A DNA stretch of 64,000 nt from Rotaria macrura (taxonomy: Eukaryota > Rotifera > Eurotatoria > Philodinida > Philodinidae), in contig OENT01000629.1 in assembly GCA_900239685.1 (NCBI GenBank), positions 27,274 through 91,273 of the forward strand. Reading direction: 5' to 3'. Every line of letters starts with the position of its first letter. Within the stretch, counting starts at the first letter, position 1. Shown here piece after piece: positions 1 through 11,864 of the stretch. The notes beneath the pieces were generated by a model. That model made no database searches. It had not been told where the DNA came from and saw only the letters and a program-made list of their open reading frames with translations. The position numbers and the translations under genes were made by a program.

Positions 1-2035
1 ATGAGAAGAACCCTGTGTAGAAAATCTGAATTCGATCGGCTCTCATAAGCTAAAATGCTCCTTGATATAGAACGGTTCAGATCCATGCTTTATATAGAAG
101 TAGAATTTTTTTTCTCGGTTTTCAAACATTCACAATTCATGCTGTTCTTATTAAACTTATTGATGGAAAATTGTGAAATCACACTAGAAGTCTATGGTTG
201 TTTTTCATTTTCACACACGCATAGCTACCAAGATCATCAGTTGTTTTATCAAAACGTTGTAGCATCTTTCACTAAAATACAAAGGAATTTATTCATTTAA
301 ACTAAAGAATCTTGTTCGAGATTTATAAACATAACTTCTAAGGTTATTCTGAATAATGTGTAACGTATTATTACAACGGGCTGCACGCCATCATCAGTCA
401 AATGTTTTAAGGATGTAAACGAAATATGCTCAAGACTAAATAAATATGTTTATGATGACAGCTAGATTCATCTTAAATAAATATGAAAGTTTTGTTCATG
501 GGGTTTAAAAACGTTCTAGAAGTTTCGGTTGTAAATTGACATAGTTGGGAAAGTTGTATCAAAAGCTACAACCTTTATAATTTTAATATGAAATGCACGT
601 AACCAATCATCGCTTTGAACATTATTATCTATTACAAAGACGAACTTGTCACATTGATTGCATATTTTCATGTTCTTCATTGAAAAAGTAAGAAATTAAA
701 TTTGCACATAATTAGTCAGTAGTATTTTTACAACACTTCGATACAAAACTATGTTGATTAGTCTCAAGATGAAACTGAGTTTCTATGTTTATTAAAATTA
801 ATCGAAATCAATGATAGACAGCATAGTTATTAATCATCAGAATATATTGTATTATGAATTTCTTAAAAACTATAGCACTTATCGTCTCTGACTATTTTCA
901 TAAACTTGACTATTTACTGACAATTGTGAATGAGAAAGTGACTGGTACTTTTTCAATTCTTCGTGTAAGCAGCAAAAAGCCATTGTGATCTATAAAAATG
1001 AATTCATGTCACTGTTCAGGGTTGACCTTGAACTGTCCGCTCGTTGTTGTTTTTTTCATTCAAAAAACCAATATTTTGGTTGAACATTGCTTTGTTTTTA
1101 GTATTGTAATATTCGACACAATTGGTTTCTATTATGTGTATCTTGTGTAGTTCTTTTTATAGGCATCCTACTGTTTAAAACGAAAGTGAATGTATTCAAC
1201 GTAATAGTATGGTACAATTTCCGATACCTCGCTACATATTGCCTGAGGTATATAAGTATCCAAAAATATGTAAAATAGACTCTTAGAAACACTCTCGAAC
1301 ACATCCTTCATCGAAAACAAAAACAAGTCATAGCTTAACGTGAATGAGTCTCAAAGCGTTTCCAATAATAGAAATTTCTTCACATAAAATTCTATTCTTA
1401 TGTAATAATCACCAACGGCTCATGATCATCATCCATGAACTCCATAACTCTATTGATAAGTTCTTTTCACTTTTTGTTCGATTTCGAATTGTACTATATG
1501 CATATAATAATGTAATAGTATTATTTTCTGTACCTTTAGGTGGGCGAAAATCTGTGAGCGTTGAATAAACTCTTCATTTTTCTTTTTTCTTTTTGTTGAT
1601 TATTCACTATTCGACTTCGTTCTTCGTATTATTCAACTGCCGATCACTCTTAGTGCTGCTTTCTTTTCTTTTCTCTTCTCTTTTTATTACCCGATTCGTA
1701 ACGGTTTTCTTTTTTTTATTCTTGTTACATTTATTCGAATTATTTTTGTTTTCAAAGTATACACATACACACTGAACAAACCAAACATACTTGTTGAGTG
1801 CCTGGCTGCTGCTCTGCTCTTACATACGTATAGGAAAGCCGAGTGGATATAGAGAATGAGAGAATTGTTTGTTGTTGATGAGGTGACAAAAAAAATTTAA
1901 AAAAAGCAACATACGAAAGGGAGAGAGAGAGAGAAAAAATTATAGAATTGCTTTTTCAATGTCATAGATGGTGAAACAGACACATTTAACATAAACATAC
2001 ACCGTTGCTGATTGGTTACTATACAGATAAATATT
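1..2035. other. Intergenic, no gene recognised
   Basis: I see only AT-rich sequence with short accidental reading frames. The part from about 1570 to 1775 is a T-rich low-complexity tract. The last few hundred bases may hold the promoter and 5' leader of the CARD gene; a splice-acceptor-like CTATACAG lies just before its start codon, so a 5' untranslated exon is possible. Confidence 0.5.
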
Positions 2036-3852
2036 ATGGTGAATTCTAAAAAAAAAGATATTTTAGAACGATATCGAACATTATTAGAAAGTAATCTTAT
2101 ATTGACTAATGAATTGTGTAGTTGGTTACAAGAAAAAAAAGTTTTTCCCAATTTTATCTTTGACGATATTAAAGTATGTTGATTTCATTTTTTTTTAATC
2201 TAAACCAATGCACTTGTTAACATTATCGTCTTGTTTTTAACTGTTATTGTAAATAGGTATTACCGACACCAGCAGAAAGAAATAAAAAGTTCATACAACT
2301 TGTTATCGATAATGGCGATACAGCCTTTACGAAATTCGCTGAAGGATTGATTGCCAATGGTCAACCATTTTTAGGTGAACTTCTCGAAACTGAAGGTAAC
2401 TATTTATCAGTATGTTCAATAAGGTATGAATTTCGTCAAAATATATTTTAGAACGAAAAGGATCGGAATCAACAGGTGATGTATCGGAACGAGTCGTTAT
2501 TGATGATGACATAATTAGAAAATGTCCAGGTGTTGATAAATTACGTGCGGATACAAGAGATAAACTTAAAACATACCTTCAAGAATTAGTAAACAATAAA
2601 AATTAATACTTTCGAACGAAAAATAAATACTAATTTGTTTCTAGTTATTAAAAGCTCATTTAAATGACACATGGAAAGCACAAAATCAAAATAAATCAGT
2701 CGAAGTTATCAGTCTTAAAAGGCAACACTACGAAACTCAACATAAATTAACTGAAACATTAGAAGAGTATGTATGAATTCAATTGAAAATTGACACGTAT
2801 AGATATCTTTATGTGTGTAGAGAAAAACGAAATATAATAACATTAAAAGATGCTCTTCGAAGTGAACAAATTGCTCGACAACAAAAAGTAATGATTACAA
2901 TGAACAAATAGATTTCTAGATGAATTATGAATTGATCGTTTAGGAAGAAGAAATGCATGAACTTCGTAATGAAGTAACTCGACTTAAATCAGATTTCGAA
3001 CAACGATGGTCAAGTCAGATTAAAATGGTAAAATAAAAAATAAAAAACAGTCAATAAAATCGAAAGAAAAACATCATTATATATTCATATTCTTTTTCAA
3101 GGTTGATGCAAACAATCGTAGTGTATTTCGAATGCATGATAAAATGGTCATGCTTACTGAATGGCTTCGCTCTTTAGGCATGTCTATTGTGATTAAATTG
3201 ATGTCAATTATAAACAATCAATTATTCTAGATAAAGTTTTAAAATCGAATATATTACAAAGTGGTATCGAATCAGATTCGATGGATCAATTACAAAATAA
3301 ACTAAGACGATATACAAATGAAATTGAATCTCTTCGTGGCAAAGGCATCGGTATGCAAATTAATCGTTCTTTTTGTGTTTCTATTCAATGTAATATACAT
3401 ACATATCTTTGAATTTAATGTCTATAGGTACAGATAAACTTAAAGAAGAACTCTATGAAGCTATATATACAAGTCGATTTTTACCCATAGAAGATCGTAA
3501 AAATAAACCATTTCATGGACTTTTATTACACCTTTATGGTACAAATCAAGTAGCTGAACTAGCAACAATTTGTACGAAAGATGTTTTACAATCAAAACAA
3601 GATCGTGATCAAGCGTATGAAATAAAATGGCGTGATGAAAAAATTGACGGACTAACACAAACGACGAAAGATTTAAATATTGAAATTGAACGTCTTAAAG
3701 CAGCACTTGCTGAACAAGCAACGAAGACTACTAAACCACAATGGCGTCCTGTACCAGCAACAGTACCAACACCACCACGTGACAATAATAAACCACGAGC
3801 AACATTAAAACCAGCCAATGTTCAGTTCGGAACAAAGCCTGGCGCTAGTTAA
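2036..3852 (+). CDS. CARD and coiled-coil protein
   Basis: Nine exons: 2036-2173, 2257-2395, 2452-2588, 2645-2766, 2821-2887, 2944-3027, 3102-3177, 3231-3350, 3428-3852, giving 435 aa in one frame. Residues 1 to about 92 fit a caspase recruitment domain: a leading amphipathic helix with ILERYRTLLE, then LCSWLQEKKVF, then a PTPAERNKKF turn and the typical FTKFAEGL / LGELL ending. This is the adaptor fold used in apoptosis and innate immune signalling. Residues from about 150 onward are rich in E, K, Q and R with heptad spacing (coiled coil), and the C-terminus is a Pro/Lys-rich tail. There is no caspase, MAGUK or NTPase domain, so it resembles only the CARD-coiled-coil front half of CARD9/CARD11-type scaffolds; the orthology is inference. 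Intron 7 has a GC donor (GCATGT at 3178) and is needed to keep frame. Confidence 0.75.
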
Positions 3853-3907
3853 TTGTGTTTTCTTCACACACCGTTTTCAATCAACCCGGTGTTTGATCGT
3901 TTTTTTT

Positions 3908-3913
3908 AAATAA
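3908..3913 (+). terminator. Polyadenylation signal AATAAA
   Basis: AATAAA lies 55 bases past the stop codon of the CARD gene, in a T-rich 3' region. This is the expected place for 3' end formation. Confidence 0.5.
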
Positions 3914-4698
3914 AACAATTATAAATTGATTATTTTACTTTTTCCTATTCGCTTCGTTTTTAATCAAGTCTTGTGTTTTGTGTAAGAAAAAAAACAAAGT
4001 CTTTTCTCTACTAATTGCTTCAATCATATGATTTTGTCAGGTTGATCAGTTGTCTGTGATAGAATGATGATTTAAAAGAAAACATATATATATATATATA
4101 TTATTGCTGAATTAAGAAACTCTCGTTTATCGTGTACGAATCAAATTATTAATCTATGAAAGATTCATGTTAGCCTTCTCTTGAATTTACTTTTTAGTAA
4201 ACTATTTGATCAATCATATTTATGATTAGTTATATGTATATATGAGTCAAAAGAAGTCGTTATATTTCGAGTGACAAATATATCATTGAATAAGAAAATC
4301 ATTAATCAATGAATAAGTGCAATGAGAGAAGAAGAGAAGAGAGACAAAAAGAAAGAAAAATATCGAAGAATGTTTTCTTTTTATTGAGGAAACATCGACA
4401 AACAATAAAAGTTGTATATATGGGTTTGTTATTAAATAATAAAACAAAGCAGACAACAACCGAACAATTCAAGAACCCTATTTCTACGATAATTACGAGG
4501 TAACGATGAATAAAAACCTTCAGTGAACGGCTTCTTCATACATGTATGAATTTCTTTTAATTGTATATTTACAGTCTGAATGAGAATTCATATTAAAAAC
4601 AATATTATGTTGAACTTATTCTCTACTTAAAATAAGACAACGGTTGACTTGATTTTTTTCTTCTAGATAAGTCATTTTCTGTATCAAATTTTATCGCT
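3914..4698. other. Intergenic
   Basis: Holds a short (TA)n tract near 4087-4101 and an A/G-rich stretch at 4309-4400 that gives an accidental Arg/Glu/Lys-rich reading frame. The end is probably the promoter and 5' leader of the neuropeptide gene. I see no other gene. Confidence 0.5.
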
Positions 4699-5052
4699 AT
4701 GAATACAAACATATTTTTTACTTGTGTTCTCATGTACTTTTTTCTTACGGTAAATAGACATGTTTGGTTTTGTTCTTCTTTTCATTTTTATGTCTATTAC
4801 ATGTATTTACAGTTAACAATGACTTGTTCATTAGCATCATCTAGCAAAACAACTGATGATGAACATGATGAACTTCTTGAGCAACCATTGGCATTATTGT
4901 CAAATAGAGTTGATACGATCTATGACAATCATGGTCCTACGTATGATAATTATGACGAACACGAACTTGAAAAACGTCGTTTCAATGCATGGGCTGGTAA
5001 ACGCAATATTTTGGCTAAACGACGTTTTAATGCATGGGCAGGTCGACGATAA
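4699..5052 (+). CDS. Neuropeptide precursor with two FNAWA-amide copies (kinin-like)
   Basis: Likely two exons, 4699-4749 and 4813-5052, giving 96 aa; the 63 bp intron has good borders (ACG|gtaaat, tttacag) and is in frame, so a 117 aa unspliced reading is also open. The N-terminus is hydrophobic (NIFFTCVLMYFFLT), a signal peptide. An acidic spacer follows. The C-terminal 26 residues hold two copies of RFNAWAG, each preceded by KR and followed by KR or RR, with the stop right after GRR. Gly before a dibasic site is the classical amidation signal, so the products would be RFNAWA-amide or FNAWA-amide. The FxxWx-amide core matches the invertebrate kinin family (leucokinin FxxWG-amide; lymnokinin ends WS-amide). 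The family assignment rests on this short motif. A secreted peptide hormone is almost certain, the kinin label less so. Confidence 0.8.
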   Translation: MNTNIFFTCVLMYFFLTVNRHVWFCSSFHFYVYYMYLQLTMTCSLASSSKTTDDEHDELLEQPLALLSNRVDTIYDNHGPTYDNYDEHELEKRRFNAWAGKRNILAKRRFNAWAGRR

Positions 5053-5103
5053 ATATTTCTTTTTTCCATATGCTCTTTTTTTCTTGCATTGTCATTTTTG
5101 ATC

Positions 5104-5109
5104 AATAAA
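5104..5109 (+). terminator. Polyadenylation signal AATAAA
   Basis: AATAAA lies about 50 bases past the stop of the neuropeptide gene, consistent with a short 3' UTR. Confidence 0.5.
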
Positions 5110-6195
5110 TTGAAAATTATTCTACGGGCGTATATCAGCAGCCTAGTTTTCATTCAATTGTTTTTTGCTACTAGAATTTTATTTAATGATATTCGACAGA
5201 GAAAAACAAATACAATGTGATTGATAGTGATCCATTTCTGTACGTGTTTCCATTGAGAAGAACACTGTTCTACTTATTCTCTCGTTTAAATTTAAATATT
5301 TACGGATTGATCACCATAGGATATGTTCTATGATTACTTACGAAATTAGGTTTCTTTTTGCATCTGTTTGACGCTCTTCAAAGAAATGAGAATCGGAGTC
5401 TTATGATCTAGTGGATACTTCAGTTAATTACTTATTTCACTTGAAAGTTAATTATAGCTATGAAAACTCTCTCTATCATATAAATATAACGTTATCAATC
5501 TACTTCGACTTAGGAGTAGTCAATAATGTTCACTTTTTCAAAACACTATGATAACTTCCGAGATAGGACTAAAAATATTCAAAACAATTGATAACAGTTA
5601 ACTTAATGATATACAATCATCGATTGTAATGAACTCAATCAAGATTTCAATCTTCAGCCCACGTAGTTGATCAAAAGTAGAAAATATCATCAGCCTACAC
5701 TTATTTTTCTCAATAACAAAAATACAGCTTAATCAATGCAAATGCCTTTGTCTTTTTTATTTATTCATAGTCAATTAAAAAATTTTTTTCTTTTATGTTT
5801 GTTATATATCGCTGATATACTTGTCTGGAAGGATAAAAAGAGATTAAATACAATAAAAGAATGTATACAAAGAGAAAAAAAAACATAAAGGCACGATTAC
5901 TGTGAAAAACAACTAGACAATAAACCCTGTACACACTCAAACAAACATGAAGATAAACAAAAAAAAACTTGAAAATCGATCAAACAATGACAAATACACA
6001 CTATTAATGTATAATAATAGAAAACAAATAATTCTATACAAATGAGACAAAAAATAACTTGTTATGATAGCCATAGACAAAGAGAATAAAAGGATTAGGT
6101 CACCGTTGTTGAGCAGATCCAAAGAACGGAAAAGAGAAATGTGCATGCATAATAAGATACAGATCAAGTACGAGAAAGAAAAATAATGAGATCAA
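5110..6195. other. Intergenic between two convergent genes
   Basis: About 1.1 kb of AT-rich sequence between the 3' ends of the neuropeptide gene (+) and the SLAIN gene (-). The part near 6195 is probably 3' UTR of the latter. No coding signal on either strand. Confidence 0.45.
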
Positions 6196-9100
6196 TCAAT
6201 AACATCCTTCATTCCATGACGATGTCGGTGACAAAGTATCGGGTATTTGTGGTCGAGCAATTGATCCTTGTGTTCGAGTATTTCTAGTTACCATCATACT
6301 GTCCGACGATTGAGATGCATGAATAACATTGTTCGATGTTGTTCTAATCAAATTTAAAAAAGAAACAAAAATAATAGCATCACATGTCAACATAAAATAA
6401 TCATGCTATTAGTAATTTTGCATTAGTATCTCTACTATACTCATGCCTATTTTAAAATCCGTTGATCGATGTTCGTCGTGATATGAGTGAATGATGGCTA
6501 CAAAACCATCATCAAAGAAAAAAAAGCAAGCCAAGCACATAAGAAACGAAAACAAAATATTCACATAGATTAGTTTTTAACTTACCGTGTGCTAGTCGGT
6601 ATACTTGGTCGTTGTTGTTGTTGCTTACCAATTGTTGGTATACCACTTTTTCTTATTTGATTCAATGATGATGAACTACGTGGTAGAGATGTTTGTGCAT
6701 TGTTCATTGTTGTCATATCAACCGATGATGATGGTGGAAGTTTTTCGACTGATGTTTGTGTTAATGTACGCCGTTGTGATCCGATTTGTGTACGATTCGG
6801 TGTTGTCAATGGTTTATTACTGACATCATTTAATAAACTATTATCATTCGATGCAAATTGTTTAGCTGTATATGTTGTACCAAAATCATTAGGTGATTTC
6901 TTGAACGTTTTTTGTAGTGGTGATGGAACTTTCGGATTATTATTATTATTGTAAGATGTTTGTGAACCACGATAAAGAGGTAATGGCCGAGATACAGGTG
7001 GACGTGGTCGACTAGTATTATTTGGTGGAGTAGTTGGCACAACATTAGTACGAGTTGTTGATGTTGGTGTTACAGATTTCGTTTCAGTTGCATCGGGTAG
7101 ATCATAACCATCAGGTATATTTGTTGATATCGTTTGTGTATATGAACGACGATGATTATTTGGCTTAATACAGTTTCTAAACAAGCAATACTTATTTCAA
7201 TTCATTGATAGAATTTTACTAATAATACAAACCTTGGTATAACTGATTTAGGCACAACAGGAGGCTTAGTTCCAGTTTGATCTAATAAAATAATTAACGA
7301 TGATGAATTAATTCAATTAAAATAATCATTATTCTACAGAGTGATTAAATAAACACAAATACAAATATGTTGAAGTTTGAGCAAAAGCATATGCATAGCT
7401 TTTTTAATACTGATTTTTGTTTTTAATTCAATCAAATATACTATTACTAGTTGATGATTTTTCAATAAGATAAGAAAAATACAACAGCATAAATTGAAAA
7501 ATTTGCTCGAGACGTATGACAGATTATAGCCAAGATAATAAAACGAAGATATGATAAGAACACAAGTGGGGAGTCAATTTTCGACTACATTTTTTTCTTT
7601 GATATCTTATATAAGAAGATTTTACTTTTGAATTTCTACTCATTCATCGTATTATTTATAAATTATGGACAAAGAAATAGGCAACAACAAGAATTCGACC
7701 CAAATTTTTCAACAAAAGCAAAGTAAAGTATTAGTAAGAAAAATAAATCAACTAAAGTTGTTTCTCTTCTAGACAAAGAGCAAACTCAATCGAATTCGTT
7801 GAAAGAAAATTGTCGTCAACAACAACAACAAAAACAGCGAGCTCCAAAACATTTCTATGCATTTGATAATCTAGCTTACGGTACTTCTCTCAATGCTAAG
7901 CACTGACTGTTGTATGAAATAAAACTTATGTTATAAAACTACTTCTCTGTAAAGGGTTCAACTATTCAAAAATTCGGCTGCATGAATCCCTAAGGGAAAA
8001 TGTTTTCGTCTTTTTTTCTTTGACAACAAACTCACTTGTTATAGTTACAGTAGTGGAACTGTTGGTTGATGCAAGGGAAACGTTAGAACCGCCTACAAGC
8101 ACACAAAGCAAAAGCGAATCATTAAAGCAGATATATTAAAAAGCATGCATAAGAAAAGAAAAGTTTCATCGTTAATCAAGAAAACATTAGTAGAGCATCT
8201 AGATGCAAAGTATTAAACATAATTTAGATAGATATTATTAGGTGATGATGAACCTGGTGCACTATCTGCAAACGTATATTCAGCATTATTAGGCAACAAG
8301 GAGTACTGCAAAGGACTATCTGTTGATATGAATGATGTTTCCATACAAGTTTCAAGTGCAGATGGTGTCACACGTCCACTCCATTGACCTGTTCTTATAG
8401 CTGGCGATGCTGATCGTGGTGAAACCGATGGTAATACATGTGTATATTGAGACTCAGTTACAACAAATGAATTCTTTCGTATTGGAATACGTCCGACAGC
8501 AGCCGGATTCGGTGAATAACTACGCCGAGGTGTCATAAGTCCATAATTACCAACAGGGCTTGTATTACGTGTAGCACCAAAAACGGATGAAGGTGAAACA
8601 TCACGTGAATCTGTACTTAATAACGTATTTGAACTGCCTCCTGAAAATGTATAGATGAACAAGAAGAAAAAAAAACAACATCAACAATAGCTAACAATAG
8701 TGCACATATACATAGCGAAACATTGAGAAATTATAAACATGTTTTTTCTTTTATACACCGCCTCAAAATCATATTACGAAGAGCAAACTAACATGCATCT
8801 AATATATGTATATGTGTGTGTATTTATTAATATATATATATATATATATATGTATACATATCAACATACCGAAGCGTTTCGATAATGGACCTTGCCGTTC
8901 AGCTTGACGTAAATCTTTTTAAGAAATCAAAATAGATTGTTTGTTCGTCGTCATGAATATACTATGAAAAGAGAATACTTACTTTCAAGTTGTACTTTAG
9001 CCATTACTATACGTATGTGTATATAAAAGAACAAAAATATGATTGCATATTCATTTCAAAAAAGAAAAAAAAGAAATTCATACAGACTGATTTCAATATA

Positions 9101-11864
9101 TCGAACTATGTTCATGTTCTATTTATACAAGTTGACAATATGTCACTGTCATTCATTTAATCGAATTGGATCATAGAAAATGTTTCGTAACCGTAGACTC
9201 TTATAGAATAAAGCTGTTGGCACAAGCCCGATGGGATTAAAATGTTTAAAACAACATAACTACTACTAGTAATCACATAGGATCGATTGATATTCAATCG
9301 GAGACGACAACTAGTTTCATATCTCGAACAATATGAATGAAATAGATTACAATCATTTTTGAATAGATAAAATGTTTCTTATTATTATGAAAATAGTCGA
9401 TATGCATATTTTTCGTTTGTTTCTGCATCTATGCAACGGAAAAGAAGAAAAATCGGAATTTGCATTTCTTATAATTTTAATGTTCGATTGAGTAAGATAA
9501 AAATTCGTTTATATGCTATAGGCTATAAATTATTTTTCAACTGTATGTCTATAAACAATTGTGCGTTCAGTCAGATAGATTAAACACCCTTGGCATTGTT
9601 GATATAGGGAACATTCGAGATTACGATCAGAGTACGAACATTTGTAAAATATTGAAAGAAAAAAAAATGATTTACCTTGAAGATCAGTAAAATCCAATGG
9701 TTCTCGTTCACGTTCTTTTGAAACTTCTCTTGAACGTACAGTAGTACCACTCGTATTTGTAATATTAATTGTATTTCGAAGTGGTGATGAACTAGCAGGT
9801 GATGTTGGACGAGTGTTTCCACTAACGTTGAATAAAGGTGTAACTGTACGTAATGGAGAACTCATTCGAATTACATTCGTTACAGGTTCTAAAGAAAAAT
9901 GAATGTTTTTTTATGAAAGAAAAACTTTTTTTCAATTTTGTATCATACATCAAACAAATGAAACATATTGCAAAAGAAGAAATTAAAAAAATATGGAATA
10001 AACACTGCATAACATGCTCGTTCAATACTTTCAAAGGCATGCTAAACATCTTACGAATCCTAGATAATCTATGTTCATAACTATCAAGACTATCAACAGA
10101 TGAACATCGACGTGTTAGTTGTTCAATTAAGCGACGTTCGTTTGTTATTGTTTGTATTAAAGTTGTATCATTTGAACAATCATAAAATTGTTCATTATCA
10201 TCATCGGATGATTCATCATTGAGTGAATCATAGAGAAATAAATCGAACTGATCTTGATCTTTTTCGATACTATCCAAACTCAATGTCGATGAATATATTG
10301 TTTTTGATGGTAATGTAAAAAATTCAGTTAGATATAGAGCATTTTCAAGTAGATCTGATGATGATATTTGAGGATGAAGAATAAATTTATGTTCATATGT
10401 ATTTATACCTGCATTAACTTGTTGTTCTGTTGAACTTCTTTTTACACTGTCCAATGTTTGATTAATAGCAAAATTATGACATGAAACACTTCGTATTGTA
10501 CGAGCTGTGAAAAGAAAAAGAAAAGCACACAATATTATCTATGGAAATCAATAAAAGTAGAACAACAAAAATGACATTCATTTGTTTATATGTATATTAA
10601 TCGTCTGTATAAGATGCGAAACAATGTATTATATTAGTTATACAATGAATGAATGATGGATTTGCAATATAGCATAGGAATAGTATTGTATGATGAGAAA
10701 ATGATTTGTTCAGTAAGGAATACGAAAAAAAAACACATAAATGTCTTCTTCCTAGATGAAGTCTTAGTGGAAATATCATCTCTGTCATCAAGGTTTAATT
10801 GAATGACATGATGACCTTCGATTTTCATCAGTGAGAAAATATCGTTTTTTAATAATATTTGCTATTTATCATAATCGATCAAGGTAACCAATGAAATTTT
10901 ATTCGTAGAAATTGTCTAACGTTTGAATCTCATATTGAGTGTTGTTATTTTTAGTTATTTAATAAAAGCAAATCAAAATCAACATAGAGAAGTTCATATT
11001 GAATTTTAAGAGATCTATATATACAATGAAATAAAATCGAATATCAACAGGCTTCCATTGATCACAAGATAGGCATAATACTTTAATAGCTGATAATAGA
11101 AACTAGAATATGAATTAAATCTCATCGATTTCAATTTCTTAATGAACAATCAATCCTTGTCGACAGAAAAAAATAAACATTTACCGTGTGACATATCATC
11201 AAGTTTACATAGAAGACGATGTTTAGTTGCATTAATATCGTTTTCCTTGAATTCTTTGTGTACCCAGGAAATAATATTTTCTGATGTCGAATTATTTTTA
11301 TTTCCGCCGCCTGGTATTTGAAATAGCCTGGATAGAGACAAACAAAAATTAGTGAAGAAAACGAAAGAAAAAAAAAGAGAAAACTTGATCCTACCAGATA
11401 TCATCGGGTTCATTTTGTTCTTCATCAATGCTGACTGTTTCAATTTTGTCAAGCGATACACCATCTGTTGCTGCGTCGTACTGTGCTTTACGTGAACGTC
11501 GTTTTTTCTGAGCATTAATTGATTCTTTTTTCCCGAGAGTTTTCGAATTATTTGTTGTTATTGAATCGGCATGAAGGCTATTATTCATCATATTGACTAA
11601 TGGCGGTTCATCTTGTCCAGCTACCGAGCAATAACTTTCTGTCATGGATTCACACATACCAACACCATCGAGATTCAAATTGGGTGTACGAACACCACAA
11701 CCACCACCACCACTGCCACCACCACCACCATAATCTGATATACCCGATGTTGTTAGATCAGGAAAATGCAAAGCATTTATTGTTGACGTTGTTAATAATG
11801 CAGATGGATCAACAGATATACTTTGTATCATTTCGTTATGTGGAGAAAACATTTTATCAGCCAT
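6196..11864 (-). CDS. SLAIN: SLAIN family microtubule plus-end protein
   Basis: Eleven exons in transcription order: 11864-11395, 11327-11185, 10504-10055, 9888-9676, 9006-8983, 8914-8870, 8640-8254, 8092-8036, 7281-7233, 7176-6586, 6343-6196; 858 aa. SLAIN1/2 proteins bind EB1 and ch-TOG at growing microtubule ends. Four landmarks agree with the family: WLF after an acidic stretch, then a SWVHKEF...LLCKLDDM block at exon 1/2 (like WLY...LVWCRQV...LIHKLDQTM); a central acidic Ser/Asp block; DLQVMAKVQLENLRQ across exons 4-6 (like DVQILARMQEESLRQ); and the C-terminus SSWNEGCY (like DSWKDGCY). SxIP-type EB-binding motifs KSVIP and KSGIP lie in the basic Ser/Pro-rich C-terminal third. Exon 5 is a 24 nt micro-exon. 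The exon 7 donor (CAG|GTTCAT) is weak, and reading through it gives a stop at 8213. The protein is longer than vertebrate SLAINs because of low-complexity inserts. Confidence 0.9.
7665..7906 (+). CDS. Small nested gene on the opposite strand of a SLAIN intron
   Basis: Two exons, 7665-7722 and 7773-7906, giving a 63 aa protein. The 50 bp intron has a strong donor (CAAA|gtaaag) and a pyrimidine-rich acceptor (ttctcttctag), and the frame is kept across it. The protein is polar and Gln-rich (QQQQQ) and ends with a less repetitive segment, APKHFYAFDNLAYGTS. There is no signal peptide or membrane segment. It lies wholly inside the 7282-8035 intron of the SLAIN gene and runs antisense to it; AATAAA follows the stop by 12 bases. 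I do not recognise the family. Splice sites, frame and polyA signal together make a real gene more likely than chance, but its size keeps this uncertain. Confidence 0.5.
7918..7923 (+). terminator. Polyadenylation signal of the nested gene
   Basis: AATAAA begins 12 bases after the TGA at 7904-7906. A signal this close to the stop is common in compact genomes and supports the + strand nested gene. Confidence 0.4.
8831..8851. repeat. (TA)n microsatellite
   Basis: A run of TA dinucleotides in the SLAIN intron between exons 6 and 7. Confidence 0.9.

Noticed and set aside
55..300. 81 aa + strand frame at the window start
   Set aside because: No conserved motif, no splice context and composition like random AT-rich DNA.
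4309..4503. 64 aa Arg/Glu/Lys-rich + strand frame
   Set aside because: Produced by a purine-rich low-complexity stretch; no domain, and it lies where the neuropeptide promoter or leader is expected.
4950..5153. - strand frame with repeated PAHALKRR
   Set aside because: It is the antisense of the duplicated FNAWAG cassettes; the + strand has signal peptide, dibasic sites and polyA signal.
6605..6954. + strand frames opposite SLAIN exon 10
   Set aside because: Val/Leu/Tyr-rich antisense of a Ser/Thr/Asn-rich coding exon; no splice or domain support.
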